NCBI RefSeq assembly: GCF_024166365.1
Contig: NC_064819.1
Location: 206,857,293 to 206,921,292 of the forward strand
Direction of reading: 5' to 3'
Length of the DNA: 64,000 nucleotides
Source of the DNA: Elephas maximus indicus
Lineage: Eukaryota; Chordata; Mammalia; Proboscidea; Elephantidae
This document shows positions 12,295 through 23,148 of this stretch, in pieces (positions within the stretch are counted from its first letter, which is position 1; every line of letters begins with the position of its first letter). The notes under the pieces were generated by a model, which was not told the origin of the DNA, ran no database searches, and worked only from the letters and a program-made list of their open reading frames with translations. The position numbers and the translations under genes are program-made.

Positions 12295-13728
12295 CAATAA
12301 GTTATTATATTTATTTATTTTATGATTGCTTACCGTGTCCCAGTTTCTTGTTTTGTTTTGTTTTGATATGCCCAAATAGCCTGCTCATGTGAACTAGTTT
12401 GATTATTGGCACCTTTGAATCTCTAATGTCCTGTCACCAGGTGATTAGATCTCTTACTAGATATGTGAGCCCAGGAATCCATTTGCTTTTCTTGTATGGA
12501 TTCAGCTCAGGTGTTCAGGTAGTCAGCCAGCAAGTGTGTGATGTAGGCTCTGACCTACAGTCCTAGATGGGCAGGAGTGATTGGTGGAGGCAAAGTGTCT
12601 GGCTGCAGTAGGTGGCCACGTGCTGATCAAGGCAGGGGACCGACAGCTGCCTCTGAGTGTCTGAGCATGTCCCTCTTCCCTAGAGTGCATAGGTGGGTGG
12701 GTTTTGTGGCTGGACTATGGGCACCCAGTGCTGTTTGCTGTAAAGACTGGAAAACCCAACCACCCAGTGGAAACTGTAAAGACTGGAAGGCACCACTTAT
12801 TCTTGGACCCCTGTCATGGGTGGCTAGGTGTCATGGGTAGAGCCACCAGACCTCAGGCCCCTTATGTGGGTAGGTGAGGACCCTGCTTAATAGGCACAGT
12901 GATGTCATTTGTCATGAACCTGCCACTCCACCGTATAGCTGATTACAGTTGAAGTTAGGCTTCAGGTATATACCCTGTTTTACTGTGCTAACGAGGGCCT
13001 ACGCTGTTGAAATGGACCCACACAGGTCTATGGAGGGGTGAAAGGCATTCAAAGTCCATGGACCTCTTATACCTGTGCCTAGGCAAAGGAGCTGTGGCTG
13101 TCCTGAGTTCACTTCTTAGCGGAACTGGCAGATTATTCTTTCCTGTTTGTTAATTTGTTCCCTCTCCGAGGGCAAGAGAATGGTTCACGGTGCATGAGAG
13201 GTCTTACTTCTGTCCCAGGGGACACAGCAATCTCTGAAGTTGGTCCAGGATCCAGTGCAGAGTTGGAAGGGGCAGGTAAATAGAAGAGAGGTTTTTCCCA
13301 AAGTTGTGTTTTTTGATCTGTGTGGTAGGTTATACGCATGTACTAAACTTTTGCCGATTGAGCACCACTTTTCACTGGTTCTGAAGGCTCAGGTAGACTC
13401 TCTGCTGCTTGATCTCTCTCGATGTGGAAAGCGTGTCCCAAGCACCATTACCTGCCTCACTGCAAGCCAATCTGACCTTCAGGGTGCTGGTTTCTGCCGT
13501 GTCAGGTCTGGCAACTCCTTGCTGCTTCTGAACCGTCTCTCCCTCCCTGTGGCTCAGTCCAATTCTTCAACTTTGCCTTTGGTATTCAGGGCTCCTAGAT
13601 TGTCATATATAGTTGATTCACTGTTTTTTTCTAGTCTTTGTTGTCAGAGGGACCACAGGAAGCATCTGACTGCTCCACTGTCTTGGCCCCGCCTCAGAGG
13701 TCTGTACTTTTAAAAATAAACCCAAGCT

Positions 13729-13894
13729 AAACAGAACCCCATGCTGTGGAGTCAATTCCAACTCGTAGTGACCCTATAGGACAGAGTAGAAGTGCCGGAT
13801 AGAGTTTCCAAGGAGTGCCTGGTAGGTTCAAACTGCTAAGCATTTTTTGATTAGCAGCTGTAACTCTTAATCACTATGTCACCAGGGTTTCTGA
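13729..13894 (-). mobile_element. AfroSINE (short type)
   Basis: This is a complete reversed copy from the RTE-like tail (AGTCAATTCCAACTCG) to the head (CACCAGGGTTTC). 13895-14070 shows no recognisable feature. Confidence 0.85.
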
Positions 13895-14073
13895 AACCAC
13901 AACTCGTCTAGCTTTTTGCCATCTGACCATAATCCCACACCTTTGTTCCATAAATATTATCAACTTTCAGTCAGTTCTGGCTTGCTAAAATTTCTGCAAT
14001 TCTTCTGCAGAAATTTTCAAATTTTCTGTAATCACAGAAAACCACATACTGTGCTTCTTTTTCTCTCTTTTCT

Positions 14074-14272
14074 TCATATATAGATACATAGCTATAGAGA
14101 GGTAGATATAGATATATAGATATAGATATATAGATGATATAGATATAGATGATATAGATGATAGATAGATATAGATATAGAGATAGATATAGAGAGAGAG
14201 ATAGAAATAGAGATATAGGTGATATAGATTAGATATAGATATATCTATAGCTATAGATATAGATATTTATGC
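14074..14272. repeat. GATA/ATAG-rich microsatellite
   Basis: This is about 200 bp of imperfect AGATAT, GATAGA and GAGA units. Further TAGATA/TATCTA runs occur near 14910-15000. Confidence 0.9.
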
Positions 14273-14492
14273 AGGTCTCTAGGTGGCACTAACAATTTTC
14301 TCTAGACTACTAACCTAAAGGTTGGCAGTTTGAACTCATCCAGCAGGACTGCGGAAGAAAAGGCCTGACGATCTGCTCCCATTAAGGTTACAGTAAACTA
14401 AATAAAACAAAACCCTATGGAGCAGCTCTTCTCTGTAACACATGGGGTTACCATGAGTGGGAACTGACTCAGTGGCAACTAACAACAACATA
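14272..14492 (+). mobile_element. AfroSINE (long type)
   Basis: It has the head CTCTAGGTGGCACTAAC, the internal long-type block (GATCTGCTCCCATTAAGG) and a tail ending AACTAACAACAAC, as in RTE. Confidence 0.75.
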
Positions 14493-14557
14493 CTTAACTA
14501 TTCCTCTCTATAGCTATATATAGATGTGGCTTTTCAGTTTATAAATCTACATAGATT

Positions 14558-14872
14558 TTGTTGTTAGCTGCCATTGAGTTGACTCCAACTCACAGCAACT
14601 TATGAATAACAGAATGAAACATTACCTGGTCTTGTGTTATCCTCACAGTGGTGGGTATGTTCACTGTTGCAGCCATTGTGTCAATCCATCTCATGGAGGA
14701 TTTCCCTTATTTTCGCTGACCTCCACTTTTCCAAACAGAATTTCCTTTTCTAGCAATTGATCTTTGATGATGACATGTCCAAAGTCAGCAAGTTGAAATC
14801 TCACCATCCTTGCTTCTAAGGCTGGCTGTACTTCCTCCTAGGTGGATTTGTTCATTCTTCTGACAGAGTTAT
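14558..14872 (-). mobile_element. RTE LINE, 3' end only
   Basis: This reversed 3' segment of the RTE family matches 62466-62780. It starts at the element tail (TTGTTGTTAGCTGCCATTGAG) and carries the C-terminal ORF region (reverse of GACATGTC..) with frame breaks. It is 5' truncated. Confidence 0.75.
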
Positions 14873-15084
14873 ACAGAGAGATAACCTACCTCTATCTTAC
14901 AGTTCATAAACATAGATAGATAAGAGACAGATATACAGAGATTTTATCTATTTTTTTTTATGTATCTATCCATCTATCTATTTATGTACCTATCTTTTTT
15001 TCTTTCTATGTTCATAAACTGTAAAACTACTATAAAGGAGTAAAACTTTTAATGACATGGACATAATGATAAGCCAAATAGAGA

Positions 15085-15600
15085 TTGTTCTGTAGACAAC
15101 TCATTTAGTCAATAAATATTTATTGAGCACTTGCTCCGTGTCAGGCACCATCCTAATGCTGGATATATGACAGTGGGTTAGGTAAGTTCTTGTTTCAAAG
15201 AAGCTGACATCCTAGCATCACTGTTTGGTCAGGTAATGGTCAGTGCTATGGAAACAAAACAGGGTATGGGGAGAGAGAGTGATCAGAAGATTGTACTGTA
15301 GTTAGAGGCCAGGGAAGGCCTTGCTGACCAGAAGGCACATGAGCAGAGGCCTGAATGAAGTGAGGCTGGGAGGTGCAGACATCAGGAGGAAGTATAATCT
15401 AGGCAGAGGAAACAGGAAAGGCTCTGAGGCCTTGAGAAGGAACAAGAGGCCGCATGGATGGAAGGAGTGAACAAGGGGGCAAGTGTTGGCCATGAGGTCT
15501 GTGGCAGCCAGGGACCTGAGCCAGAGGCCTTGGACACCATAGTATGGATTTTGCATTGCATCCTGAGGGAGGAGGAAGCCACTGGAAGTCTTTAAGCAGA
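15085..15600 (-). repeat. Probable ancient L2-like repeat
   Basis: The opening AATAAATATTTATTGAGCAC and later AGGGAAGGCCTTGCTGACC..GAGCAGAGGCCTGAATGAAG resemble common old mammalian L2-type DNA in antisense. Three open frames across it (15302-15854) look incidental. Confidence 0.45.
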
Positions 15601-15861
15601 GGATATCTGAAATAAGAGTAATGATGAAATGTAAATATTAAGGTAGTAGGATTGAGGGCATACACTGCAGGAGCTATAACTCCTCTGTTTAGGCAGTTCC
15701 TTGTCACAGTCAGTGCAAAGCAAAGCCGTTTATCTTTTGCCTTTAAGTGGCAACACTTTCTGGGGTAAGTCTTGGCTGATGAACTGTGAGGATGACAGGA
15801 CCGTCTGAAATGAAGAGAAAGGACCGAAAGTAAAAATAATAGCCTCATGTACATTTAAAAT

Positions 15862-16345
15862 ATGAGAATAAAAATGCAACAGAGGGTCCCTGTCAGAGCA
15901 GGAGAAAATGTGGAGCAGAACTCAAATTCTCATAAAAAGACGAGACTTAATGGTCTGACTGAGACTGAAGTAACCCCCGAAGCCACGCCCCCAGATGCTG
16001 TTTTAACCCAGAACTAAAACCATTTCTGAAGCCCGCTCTTCAGACAAAGATTAGACTGGACAGTAAAACATAAAATATTACTCTTGGAGAGTATGCGTCT
16101 TAGTTTAAGCAGACACAGGAGACCAAACGGGCGGCTCCTGTCTGGAGGCAGGATGAGAAGGCAGGAAGGGACAGGAGCTAGTTGGATGGACACGGGAAAC
16201 CTGGGGTGGAAAGGGGGCGTGTGCTGTCACATTATAGGGACTGCAACTAGTATTACTTAAAAATGTGTATATATTTTTGTATGGGAAATTAACTCGAGCT
16301 GTAAATTTTCACCTAACACACACACACACACACAAATATTAAAAA
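15862..16345 (+). mobile_element. 5'-truncated L1, 3' UTR only
   Basis: It is the reverse-complement match of the L1 3' UTR at 5937-6400 (e.g. CTTCAGACAAAGATTAGACTGG). It ends in a (CA)n run and an A-rich tail. Confidence 0.7.
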
Positions 16346-16429
16346 CAAGAAAAAAATTGTAAACAAATGTATTTCACCCTGTTTATTGACTGGCAGGGAT
16401 TATATCAATTTGATTTAGTGAAGCATAGG

Positions 16430-16533
16430 AAACCTGTTGCTGTCAAGTTGATTCCGACTTACAGCAACCCTACAGGACAGAGTAGAACTGCCCCGTAAGG
16501 TTTTCTTTCTAGGCTGTAATTTTTATGGGAAGA
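16430..16533 (-). mobile_element. AfroSINE tail fragment
   Basis: Only the tail part is present (GTTGATTCCGACTTACAGC). It is followed directly by RTE 3' sequence in the opposite orientation. Confidence 0.65.
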
Positions 16534-16815
16534 CCCAAGAAGAATGCATGCATTTGAATTATGGTGTTACCAAAGAATATTGAATATACCATGGACTGGC
16601 AGAAAAACAAACAAATCCGTCTTGGAAGAAGTACAGCCAGAATGCTCCTTAGAAGCAAGGACGGTGAAACATCATTTCACATACTTTGGAGATGTTGTTA
16701 GGAAAGACCAGTCCCTAGAGAAGAACATCATGCTTGATGAAGTAGAGGGTCACTGAAAAAATGGAAGACACTCAATGAGATGAACTGACATAGTGGCAAT
16801 GACCTGATCACTCTT
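16534..16815 (+). mobile_element. RTE LINE 3' fragment
   Basis: The segment matches 38350-38620 of the longer RTE copy. The frame [20 protein letters not shown] at 16544 is the ORF C terminus, which then shifts and stops at 16756. Confidence 0.8.
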
Positions 16816-16904
16816 CTCATTTTGAAAAATAGCTTTGAACTGACTATGTGACACCAAAACCCATCACCATGGAGCCAATTCTGTGACAAGGTAGAAGTTA
16901 TTCT

Positions 16905-17265
16905 TGCTCTCCAAACCTTAGTTTCCTCATTTCTAAAATAAAAAAACCACTTGGTGTTGCGTCAGTTCTGATCTGTGGCAACCCATGTGCGTCAGAGTAG
17001 GCTGTGCTCCATAGGGTTTTCAATGGCTGAGTTTTTGGAAGTAGGTTGGTAGGTCTTTCTTCAGAGGCACATCTGGGTGGACTTGACCCTCCAACCGTTT
17101 GGTTAGCAGCTGAGCTCTAAACTCTGTGCCACCCAGGGACTCTCCTCACTGATATAAATGCAGGTAATACGTGGTTGTGATGAGTAATCAATGAAGCAGC
17201 ACAAGTGAAGAACTCAGCATGGTGCCTGGCACATAAGTAAGGACTCTATAAAAGCTGTTATTTTC
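16905..17265 (+). repeat. MIR SINE split by an AfroSINE
   Basis: TTAGTTTCCTCATTTCTAAAAT before the SINE at 16947-17145, and GTGCCTGGCACATAAGTAAGG after it, are the core and 3' end of MIR. Confidence 0.65.
16947..17145 (-). mobile_element. AfroSINE (long type) inside MIR
   Basis: This is a reversed, moderately diverged copy ending with the head GTGCCACCCAGGGACTC. Confidence 0.75.
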
Positions 17266-17454
17266 TTCTCAGCTTTCATTTTACAGAGCTTTCTGGAGAA
17301 TCTTAAAGTATTCCCCAAACCTAAGCATTAATCTTTAATGGGGAATGAAATGCAATCCAACAACTTTTTACCATCTCCTTTTGGTATATACAATCATCTG
17401 ATATCTACCCCTGGCTTTATCTTCCTCTCTCTGCCCTTTTTAGTTTTTCCTCAC

Positions 17455-17683
17455 CCCATTGCCATTGGGATGATTCTGACTCATAGCGACTCTGTAGCAG
17501 TGGTTAGACGCTCAACTGCTTACCTAAAGGTTGGTGGTTCAAACCCACCAGCTACTTCGTGGGAGAAAGATGTGGCAGTCAGCTTCCATAAAGATTTCAT
17601 TGTTGAAAACCCTATTGAACAGTTCTATTCTGCCCTATAGGGTCCCTATGAGTTGGAATCGACTCGACGACAAAAGGTTTAGT
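17455..17683 (+). mobile_element. Composite AfroSINE
   Basis: A reversed tail piece (GCCATTGGGATGATTCTGAC) is joined directly to a forward copy (GCAGTGGTTAGACGCTC to GAATCGACTCGACGAC). Either two insertions or a rearrangement could explain it. Confidence 0.65.
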
Positions 17684-17733
17684 TTTTTAACTATCTCTAA
17701 AATATTTATTCTTTGGTAGTTTCCTATCAAAGA

Positions 17734-17910
17734 GCCCAGGGCACAATGGTTAAAGGGCTTGGCTGCTAACTGAAAGGTCTGCAATTTGAGCCCACCTAGT
17801 GATCTGCTTCCGTAAAGATTATTGCCTAGGAAACCCTATGGGGCAGTTCTACTCTGTCCTACAGAGTCGCTATGAGTCAGAATCGACTCGACAGCACACA
17901 ACAACAGTCT
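17734..17910 (+). mobile_element. AfroSINE (long type)
   Basis: A complete forward copy ends ..TCGACTCGACAGCACACAACAACAG, closely matching the RTE 3' terminus. Confidence 0.85.
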
Positions 17911-18004
17911 CCTATCACAGCTTCAAGCATTGCAGAAAACATTCTTTACTGTAAGATCTACCAAACATGAGAATAACCACTAGCAGGTGACTACAGTTTA
18001 CTGG

Positions 18005-18640
18005 CCAGTGCATGGGAAGCAGAATCCAAATTCTGCCATTTTCTGGGTAAGTTACTTAGCTTGCTGAGTCATGATTTCCCTATCTCCAACTGGAGATAGC
18101 AATTTCTCCCCACAGGATGTTGTGAAGATTAAATAAGATGGTGTTATGGATTGAATTGTGTCCCCCCAAAATGTCTGTCAACTTGGCTAGGCCATGATGT
18201 GCAGTACTGTGTGGTTATCCTACCCTCTGTGATGTTAATGAGGCAGGAGAGAGGTAGTTATGTTAATAAGACAGAGCACCATCTACATGAATAGGTTGTA
18301 TCTTGAGTCAATCTCTTTTGCAATATAAAAGAGAGAAGTGAGCAGAGAGGAGAGGGACCTCATTACCACGAAGCAAGAAGAGCCAGGAGTGAAGTCCTTT
18401 GGACCCAGTGTTCCTGCACTGAGAAGCTCCTAGGCCAGGGGAAGATTGACAAGGACCTTCCTTCAGAGCCGACAAAGAGAGAAAGCCCTCCCCTAAAGCC
18501 CTGATTCAGACTTATAGCCTCCTAAACTGTGAAAGAATAAATTTCTGTTTGCGAAAGCCATCTGCTTGTGGTATTTCCGTTATAGCAGAACTAGATAACT
18601 AAGACAGATGAAGTATTTGAAAGCAATCCAATGACTGACA
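18005..18640 (+). repeat. MIR SINE split by a solo LTR
   Basis: MIR core features (GGTAAGTTACTTAGCTTG..TCATGATTTCCCTATCTCC) run up to 18141 and appear to continue after the LTR that ends at 18606. Confidence 0.55.
18142..18606 (+). mobile_element. Solo LTR, MaLR-like family
   Basis: It starts TGTTATGGATTGAATTGTGT and ends ACTAAGACA, with 4 of 5 matching flanking bases (gatgg/gatga). AATAAATTTCTGTTTG near the end gives the LTR poly(A) signal. Relatives lie at 23149, 26299, 44421 and 1. Confidence 0.8.
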
Positions 18641-18839
18641 TGTCAATAATTATACAATTGTTCCTCTGGTCATTAATTCATCCATTCATGATTGGTAGCT
18701 CTTGTAGAAAGTGGCCAGAAGAATCCCAGCTTTAGAATGTAGAGGCACAGTGGAGGCAAAATGTACAGCCAAGATTATACTTCATAAGTGAAGTTAACTA
18801 ATCACTGTACAAAACTGAAATTTATTATCTAAGCCATCC

Positions 18840-18841
<2 letters not shown>

Positions 18842-18871
<30 letters not shown>
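18842..18871. repeat. (TA)n microsatellite
   Basis: About 15 TA repeats directly adjoin the 3' end of the L1 that follows. Confidence 0.95.
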
Positions 18872-18874
<3 letters not shown>

Positions 18875-20216
18875 ACTTACCAAAGGTTTACAGGGTAAAT
18901 TAGTTTCTCATGAAACAATGAATACACATATTGTTTTGTGATATTGGTTGCCAAGCCCATGACATGTCAACACTCTCCCCTTCTTGACGTTGGGTTCCCC
19001 GTTATCAGCTTTCCTGTCCCCTCCTGTCTTATTGTCCTTGCCCCTAGGCTGGTGTGCCCTTTTAGTCTCATTTTGTTTTATGGGCCTGTCTAATCTTTGG
19101 CTAGGGTAAACCTCAGGAGCGACTTCAGTACTGAGCTAAAAAGGTGTCTGGGGGCCATACTCTCAGGGTTTCTCCAGTCTCTGTCAGACCAGTAAGTCTG
19201 GTCTTTTTTTGTGAGTTAGAATTTTGTTCTACATTTTTCTCCAGTTCTGTCTTGGACTGTCTATTGTGATCCCTGTAGAGCAGTCCGTGGTAGTAGCTGG
19301 GCACCACTTAGTTGTGCTGGACTCAGTCTGGTGTAGGCTGTGGTAGTTGTGGTCCATTAGTCCTTTGGACTAATCTTTCCCGTGTGTCTTTCATTTTCTT
19401 CATTCTTACTTGTTCCAGATGGGGTGAGACAAGTGGAGTATCTTGGATAGCTGCTCACAAGCTTTTAAGACCCCAGATGTTACTCACCAAAGTAGGATGT
19501 AGGACATTTTCTTTATAAACTATGTTATGCCAACTGAGATAGATGTTCTCTGAGGTCATGGTCCCTAACCCTCAGCCCAGTAATTTGGTCCTTTAGGGAG
19601 TTTGGATGTGTCTATGGAGCTTCCATGATCTTACCTTGGTCAAGTTGTGCTGGCTTCCCCAGTACCGTATACTGTCTTACCCTTCGCCAGAGTTACCACT
19701 TGTCTGTTGTCTGTTTAGTGTTTTTCCCTCTCCACTTCTCCCCTCCCTTGTAACCATCAAAGATTATTTCTTTTTGTGTGTAAACCTTTTCATGAGTTTT
19801 TTATAATAGTGGTCTCATACGGTGTTTGTGCTTTTGTTTGACTTACTTCACTCAGCATAGCGCCCTCCAGGTTCATCCATGTTGTGAGATGTTTCTCAGA
19901 TTCATTGTTGTTCTTTATCTTTGCATAGTATTCCATTGTGTGTATGTACCATAGCTTGTTTATCCATTCATCTGTTAGCACTTACATTGTTTCCATCTTT
20001 TTGCTATCGTGAATAATGCTGCAATGAACAAATGAACATAGGTGTGTATATGTCTATTTGTGTGATGGCTCTTATTTCTCTAGGGTATATTCCTAGGAGT
20101 GGGCTTTTTTTTTTCTTTAATTATTATTACCTTGGGTTTCAATCTCTTTTCTTGTTATAGGTCTGTTCAGATTTTCAACTTCAGTTTGTGTTAGTTTGGG
20201 TATGTAGTGTGTTTCT

Positions 20217-20373
20217 ACATACCCTGGTGGTGCAGTGGTTAAGAACTATGGCTGCTATCCAAAAGGTTGGCAGTTCGAATCCACCAGGCACTCCTTGGAA
20301 ACCCTATGGGGCAGTTCTACTCTGTCCTATAGGGTCGCCATGAGTCAGAATTGACTCGATGGCAATGGGTGCA
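20217..20373 (+). mobile_element. AfroSINE (short type), well preserved
   Basis: It is nearly a consensus copy: CCCTGGTGGTGCAGTGG, GCAGTTCGAATCCACC and GGGTCGCCATGAGTCAGAAT. The GTGTGTTTCTA flanks suggest a target duplication in the surrounding L1. Confidence 0.9.
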
Positions 20374-20898
20374 GGTTGTGTGTTTCTAGAAATTTGTTCA
20401 TTTCCTCTAGGTTTTCAAATTTGTTATAGTTTTTCATAATACTCCGTTATGATCTTTTTTATTTCAGTTGGGTCATAATGTTCCCCATTTTTATGTCTTA
20501 TTCCAGTTGTGTCCTCTCCTGTTTTTCTTTTGTCAGTTTGGCCAATGGTTTGTCAATTTTGTTGATCCTTTCGAAGAATCGACATCTGGTTTTGTTCATT
20601 CTTTCTGTTGTCTTCCTATTCTCTATTTCATTTATTTCTGCTCTGATATTCATTTCCTTTCTTCTGGTGGCTGTGGGCTTCTTTTGCTGTTTCTTTCTAT
20701 TTGATTTGTGGAGCTAATGTTTTGATTTTGTCCCGTCTTTTTTGATGTGTGCATCCATTGCTATAAATTGACCTCTGAGCACTGCCTTTGCTGTGTCTCA
20801 CAGGTTTTTGTATGATGTGTTTTCATGCTTGTTTGATTCTTGGAATTCCTTTATTCCATCTTTGATTTCTTCTATTACCCAGTGGTTTTAAAAAAAAA

Positions 20899-20945
20899 AC
20901 AAACCCACTGCCGTCGAGTTGATTCTGACTCATAGTAACCCTACA
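20899..20945 (-). mobile_element. AfroSINE tail fragment in L1
   Basis: An A-rich run followed by CCACTGCCGTCGAGTTGATTC is only the tail of a SINE or RTE, heavily 5' truncated. Confidence 0.65.
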
Positions 20946-22079
20946 GTCGTTTTAAGCAGGATGTTATTCAGTTTCCATGTATTCGATTTTTTTCCTTGTT
21001 CTTCCTGTTATTAATTTCTATTTTGATGGTGTTGGGATGAGAGAAGACACTTTGTATTACCTCAACGTTTTGAATTTTGTTGAGGGTTGCTTTGTGGCCT
21101 AAGATGTATGTGGTCTATTCATATCTATGAGGTCAAGTTGGTTGATTATGACCTTTAGATCTTCTGTATCTTTGTTGAGTTTCTTTCTAGATGTTCTGTC
21201 CTTTACCGAGAGTGGTGTATTGAAGTCTCCTACTATTATTGTGGAAGTGTGATTTTCTCTTTTCAGTGCTATTGGAGTTTGTTTTATGTATTTCAGAGCC
21301 CTGTCATTGGGTGCATAGATATTTATTATTGTTATGTCCTATTGGTGGATTGTTGTTTAATCATTATATAATGTCTTTGTCTTTTATGGTGGATTTTGTT
21401 TTAAAGCCTATTTTATTTGAGATTTGTATTCTACTCCTGCTCTTTTTTGGTTGCTGTTGGCTTGATATAATTTTTTTCCAACCTTTGATTTTTAATATAG
21501 TTATGTCTTTGTTTCTAAAGTGTATCTCTTGTGGATAGCATATTGATCTGTTTTTTTAATCCATTCTGTCACTCTCTCTTTATGAGTGCATTTAAGCCAT
21601 TTATATTCAGCGTGATTATTGATGGGTGAGTTTATTACTGCCATTTTGTAGTGCTTTTTTGTGTGGTGTTGACATTTTCATTGTTCCTCTTATTCTCCTG
21701 TGCCCATTTATATTCCAATTAGGTGTAAGAACCAGTACCTTAAATGTGGCACAAGCAGTAATCTTAGACAATTCAACTTGGTGTGAAATGATGATTAAAT
21801 GAGTTTCTGGCAACCAGTAATAATTTTGGGGTGGAAATTAAGAAAAAGACCTGTATGGGGAAGAGGATGCCCTTATTGGTTAACACAAGTAGAAAGAAAC
21901 ACTGACTCTTAGAGAGAAAGGTAGATAGAATTCAATCCAACTCCCATGAGGTGAAGTGATTTACCCATGGTCACTGCTTTTAATAGATTTAGGAGATCTC
22001 TCTTTTTTTTTTTTCACTCCAGGGAAATAAACTATACCAATTCATCGTAGACTGAAGACAAGGGAGTAAAATACAAAGT

Positions 22080-22970
22080 ATAATATTGGCAATGAGAAGG
22101 TAAGATCATTCTTATTCAAAGATGATGCAGTTGTACACGGGAAAACCACAATGAACTGAAAACCTCACAGGAAAAAAATGGAGTTTAGATGTTGGTTGAA
22201 TTAAAAGATAGTATGTAATTTCACTATGTAATAGCTGTCTTACAAGCAGCCATTAAGAAACCATAATGCAAGATTACATCCCCATCAACACAAAATATAA
22301 AACATCAAGAAATAAATAGTAAAGATGCCCTGTATCTGTATGAAGTATAAGGCTCTAATGAGGAACATACGACTTGAAGAGAAATATTCCTCATTTTTAT
22401 AAAAGATTCAGCTTTGGAAAATGTTATCTCTAAATACTGTATGCTATTTATGTTAATACAAATTCCAAAAGAATTTGAAGATTTTGGGGGGGGAAACTTG
22501 GTAAAAAATTTCTATAGTTCACCTGAAAGAACAATCATTGCTAAGAAACATGAAAAAATGAACATTGACTGACAATACTAGAGAGGGCCTCAAAAGTCAA
22601 AATATATCTCGGTATAAAGCTATTAAAAATGCAGGAAAAGGAACAATGAAACAGTCCCAGGAGAGCTGAGATACTCGTATATGATAAATGGGACATTTAA
22701 AATCAGCACAGAATAAGATGATTTAATAAATGATATTGGGACAATTGTCTTTACCAGGGGAAAAAATAATAAACCTGGATCCTAACCTTACTCATTAGAA
22801 AAAAAAAAAAAAAAAAAATCTAGATGGATCAAAGAATTAAATGTAGAAATGAAACAATGACCCCAAAATACCAAAAGAAAACATGGGTGAAAATGTGTAC
22901 CTTCTTGGAAAAGGAGAAAGGTTTTTTAAGAATAGGGCTAAAAAAGCACTATTTTTGCCATTTTCAGTTT
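22080..22970 (+). repeat. Ancient L1 ORF2 fragment
   Basis: The plus strand resembles sense ORF2 of old L1 families (e.g. GATGATGCAGTTGTACACGG, then CCCATCAACACAAAATATAA). A poly(A) run lies at 22799-22818. It has decayed beyond any frame. 21701-22079 holds nothing recognised. Confidence 0.5.
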
Positions 22971-23148
22971 GAAAAGCAATTCACAATATGCATTGCCTCC
23001 AAAATAAGTGAGCATGCTAGGTTCACTGCAATCTCATCAGTATCTACCACTACTTCATTTTTCACAAATAGAAAAAAGTAGCACTTCATTTTAATTTGCA
23101 CCATTAAGGAGAAATACTTTCCTGTGGTTTATTTGCCAGTTTATTTAT

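Larger units (their letters stand above)
5839..13696 (-). mobile_element. Near full-length L1 with 3' extra segment
   Basis: In element order, the 5' end is at 13696 (GAGGCGGGGCCAAGA). A 1.4-kb 5' UTR, ORF1 remains (12294 to about 11290), ORF2 remains (about 10830 to 6896) and a 960-bp 3' UTR follow, ending in a short poly(A) at 5929-5936. About 85 bp of ORF2-like sequence and a second T-rich run follow that. Imperfect 15-bp flanks (gaggtctgYacWtttt) lie at 5822 and 13697. Both ORFs carry many stops and frameshifts, and a SINE at 8662 splits the reverse transcriptase. Open frames reported within 12577-13713 belong to the 5' UTR. Confidence 0.85.
18872..21700 (-). mobile_element. L1 with large internal deletion, 5' truncated
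   Basis: The 3' UTR (18872-19798) and the last part of ORF2 (about 19790-20103) are followed at 20104 by a T-rich junction. Sequence then resumes at the part of ORF2 equivalent to 59330, so about 2.2 kb of the reverse transcriptase region is missing. The endonuclease part continues to about 21700. Two SINEs are inserted. Nothing is intact. Confidence 0.75.

Noticed and set aside
13240..13713. Plus-strand open frame of 157 codons
   Set aside because: It is antisense to the L1 5' UTR and ends at the L1 boundary; no homology is recognised.
14074..14272. Regular GATA units that might resemble a spaced repeat array
   Set aside because: They are continuous short tandem units without unique spacers; an ordinary microsatellite.
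15302..15854. Three overlapping minus-strand open frames
   Set aside because: They run across an old L2-like repeat in different frames with no shared motif or splice context.
20217..20300. tRNA-like segment with A and B box
   Set aside because: This is the head of an AfroSINE, repeated about twenty times in the window and lacking a full cloverleaf; not a tRNA gene.
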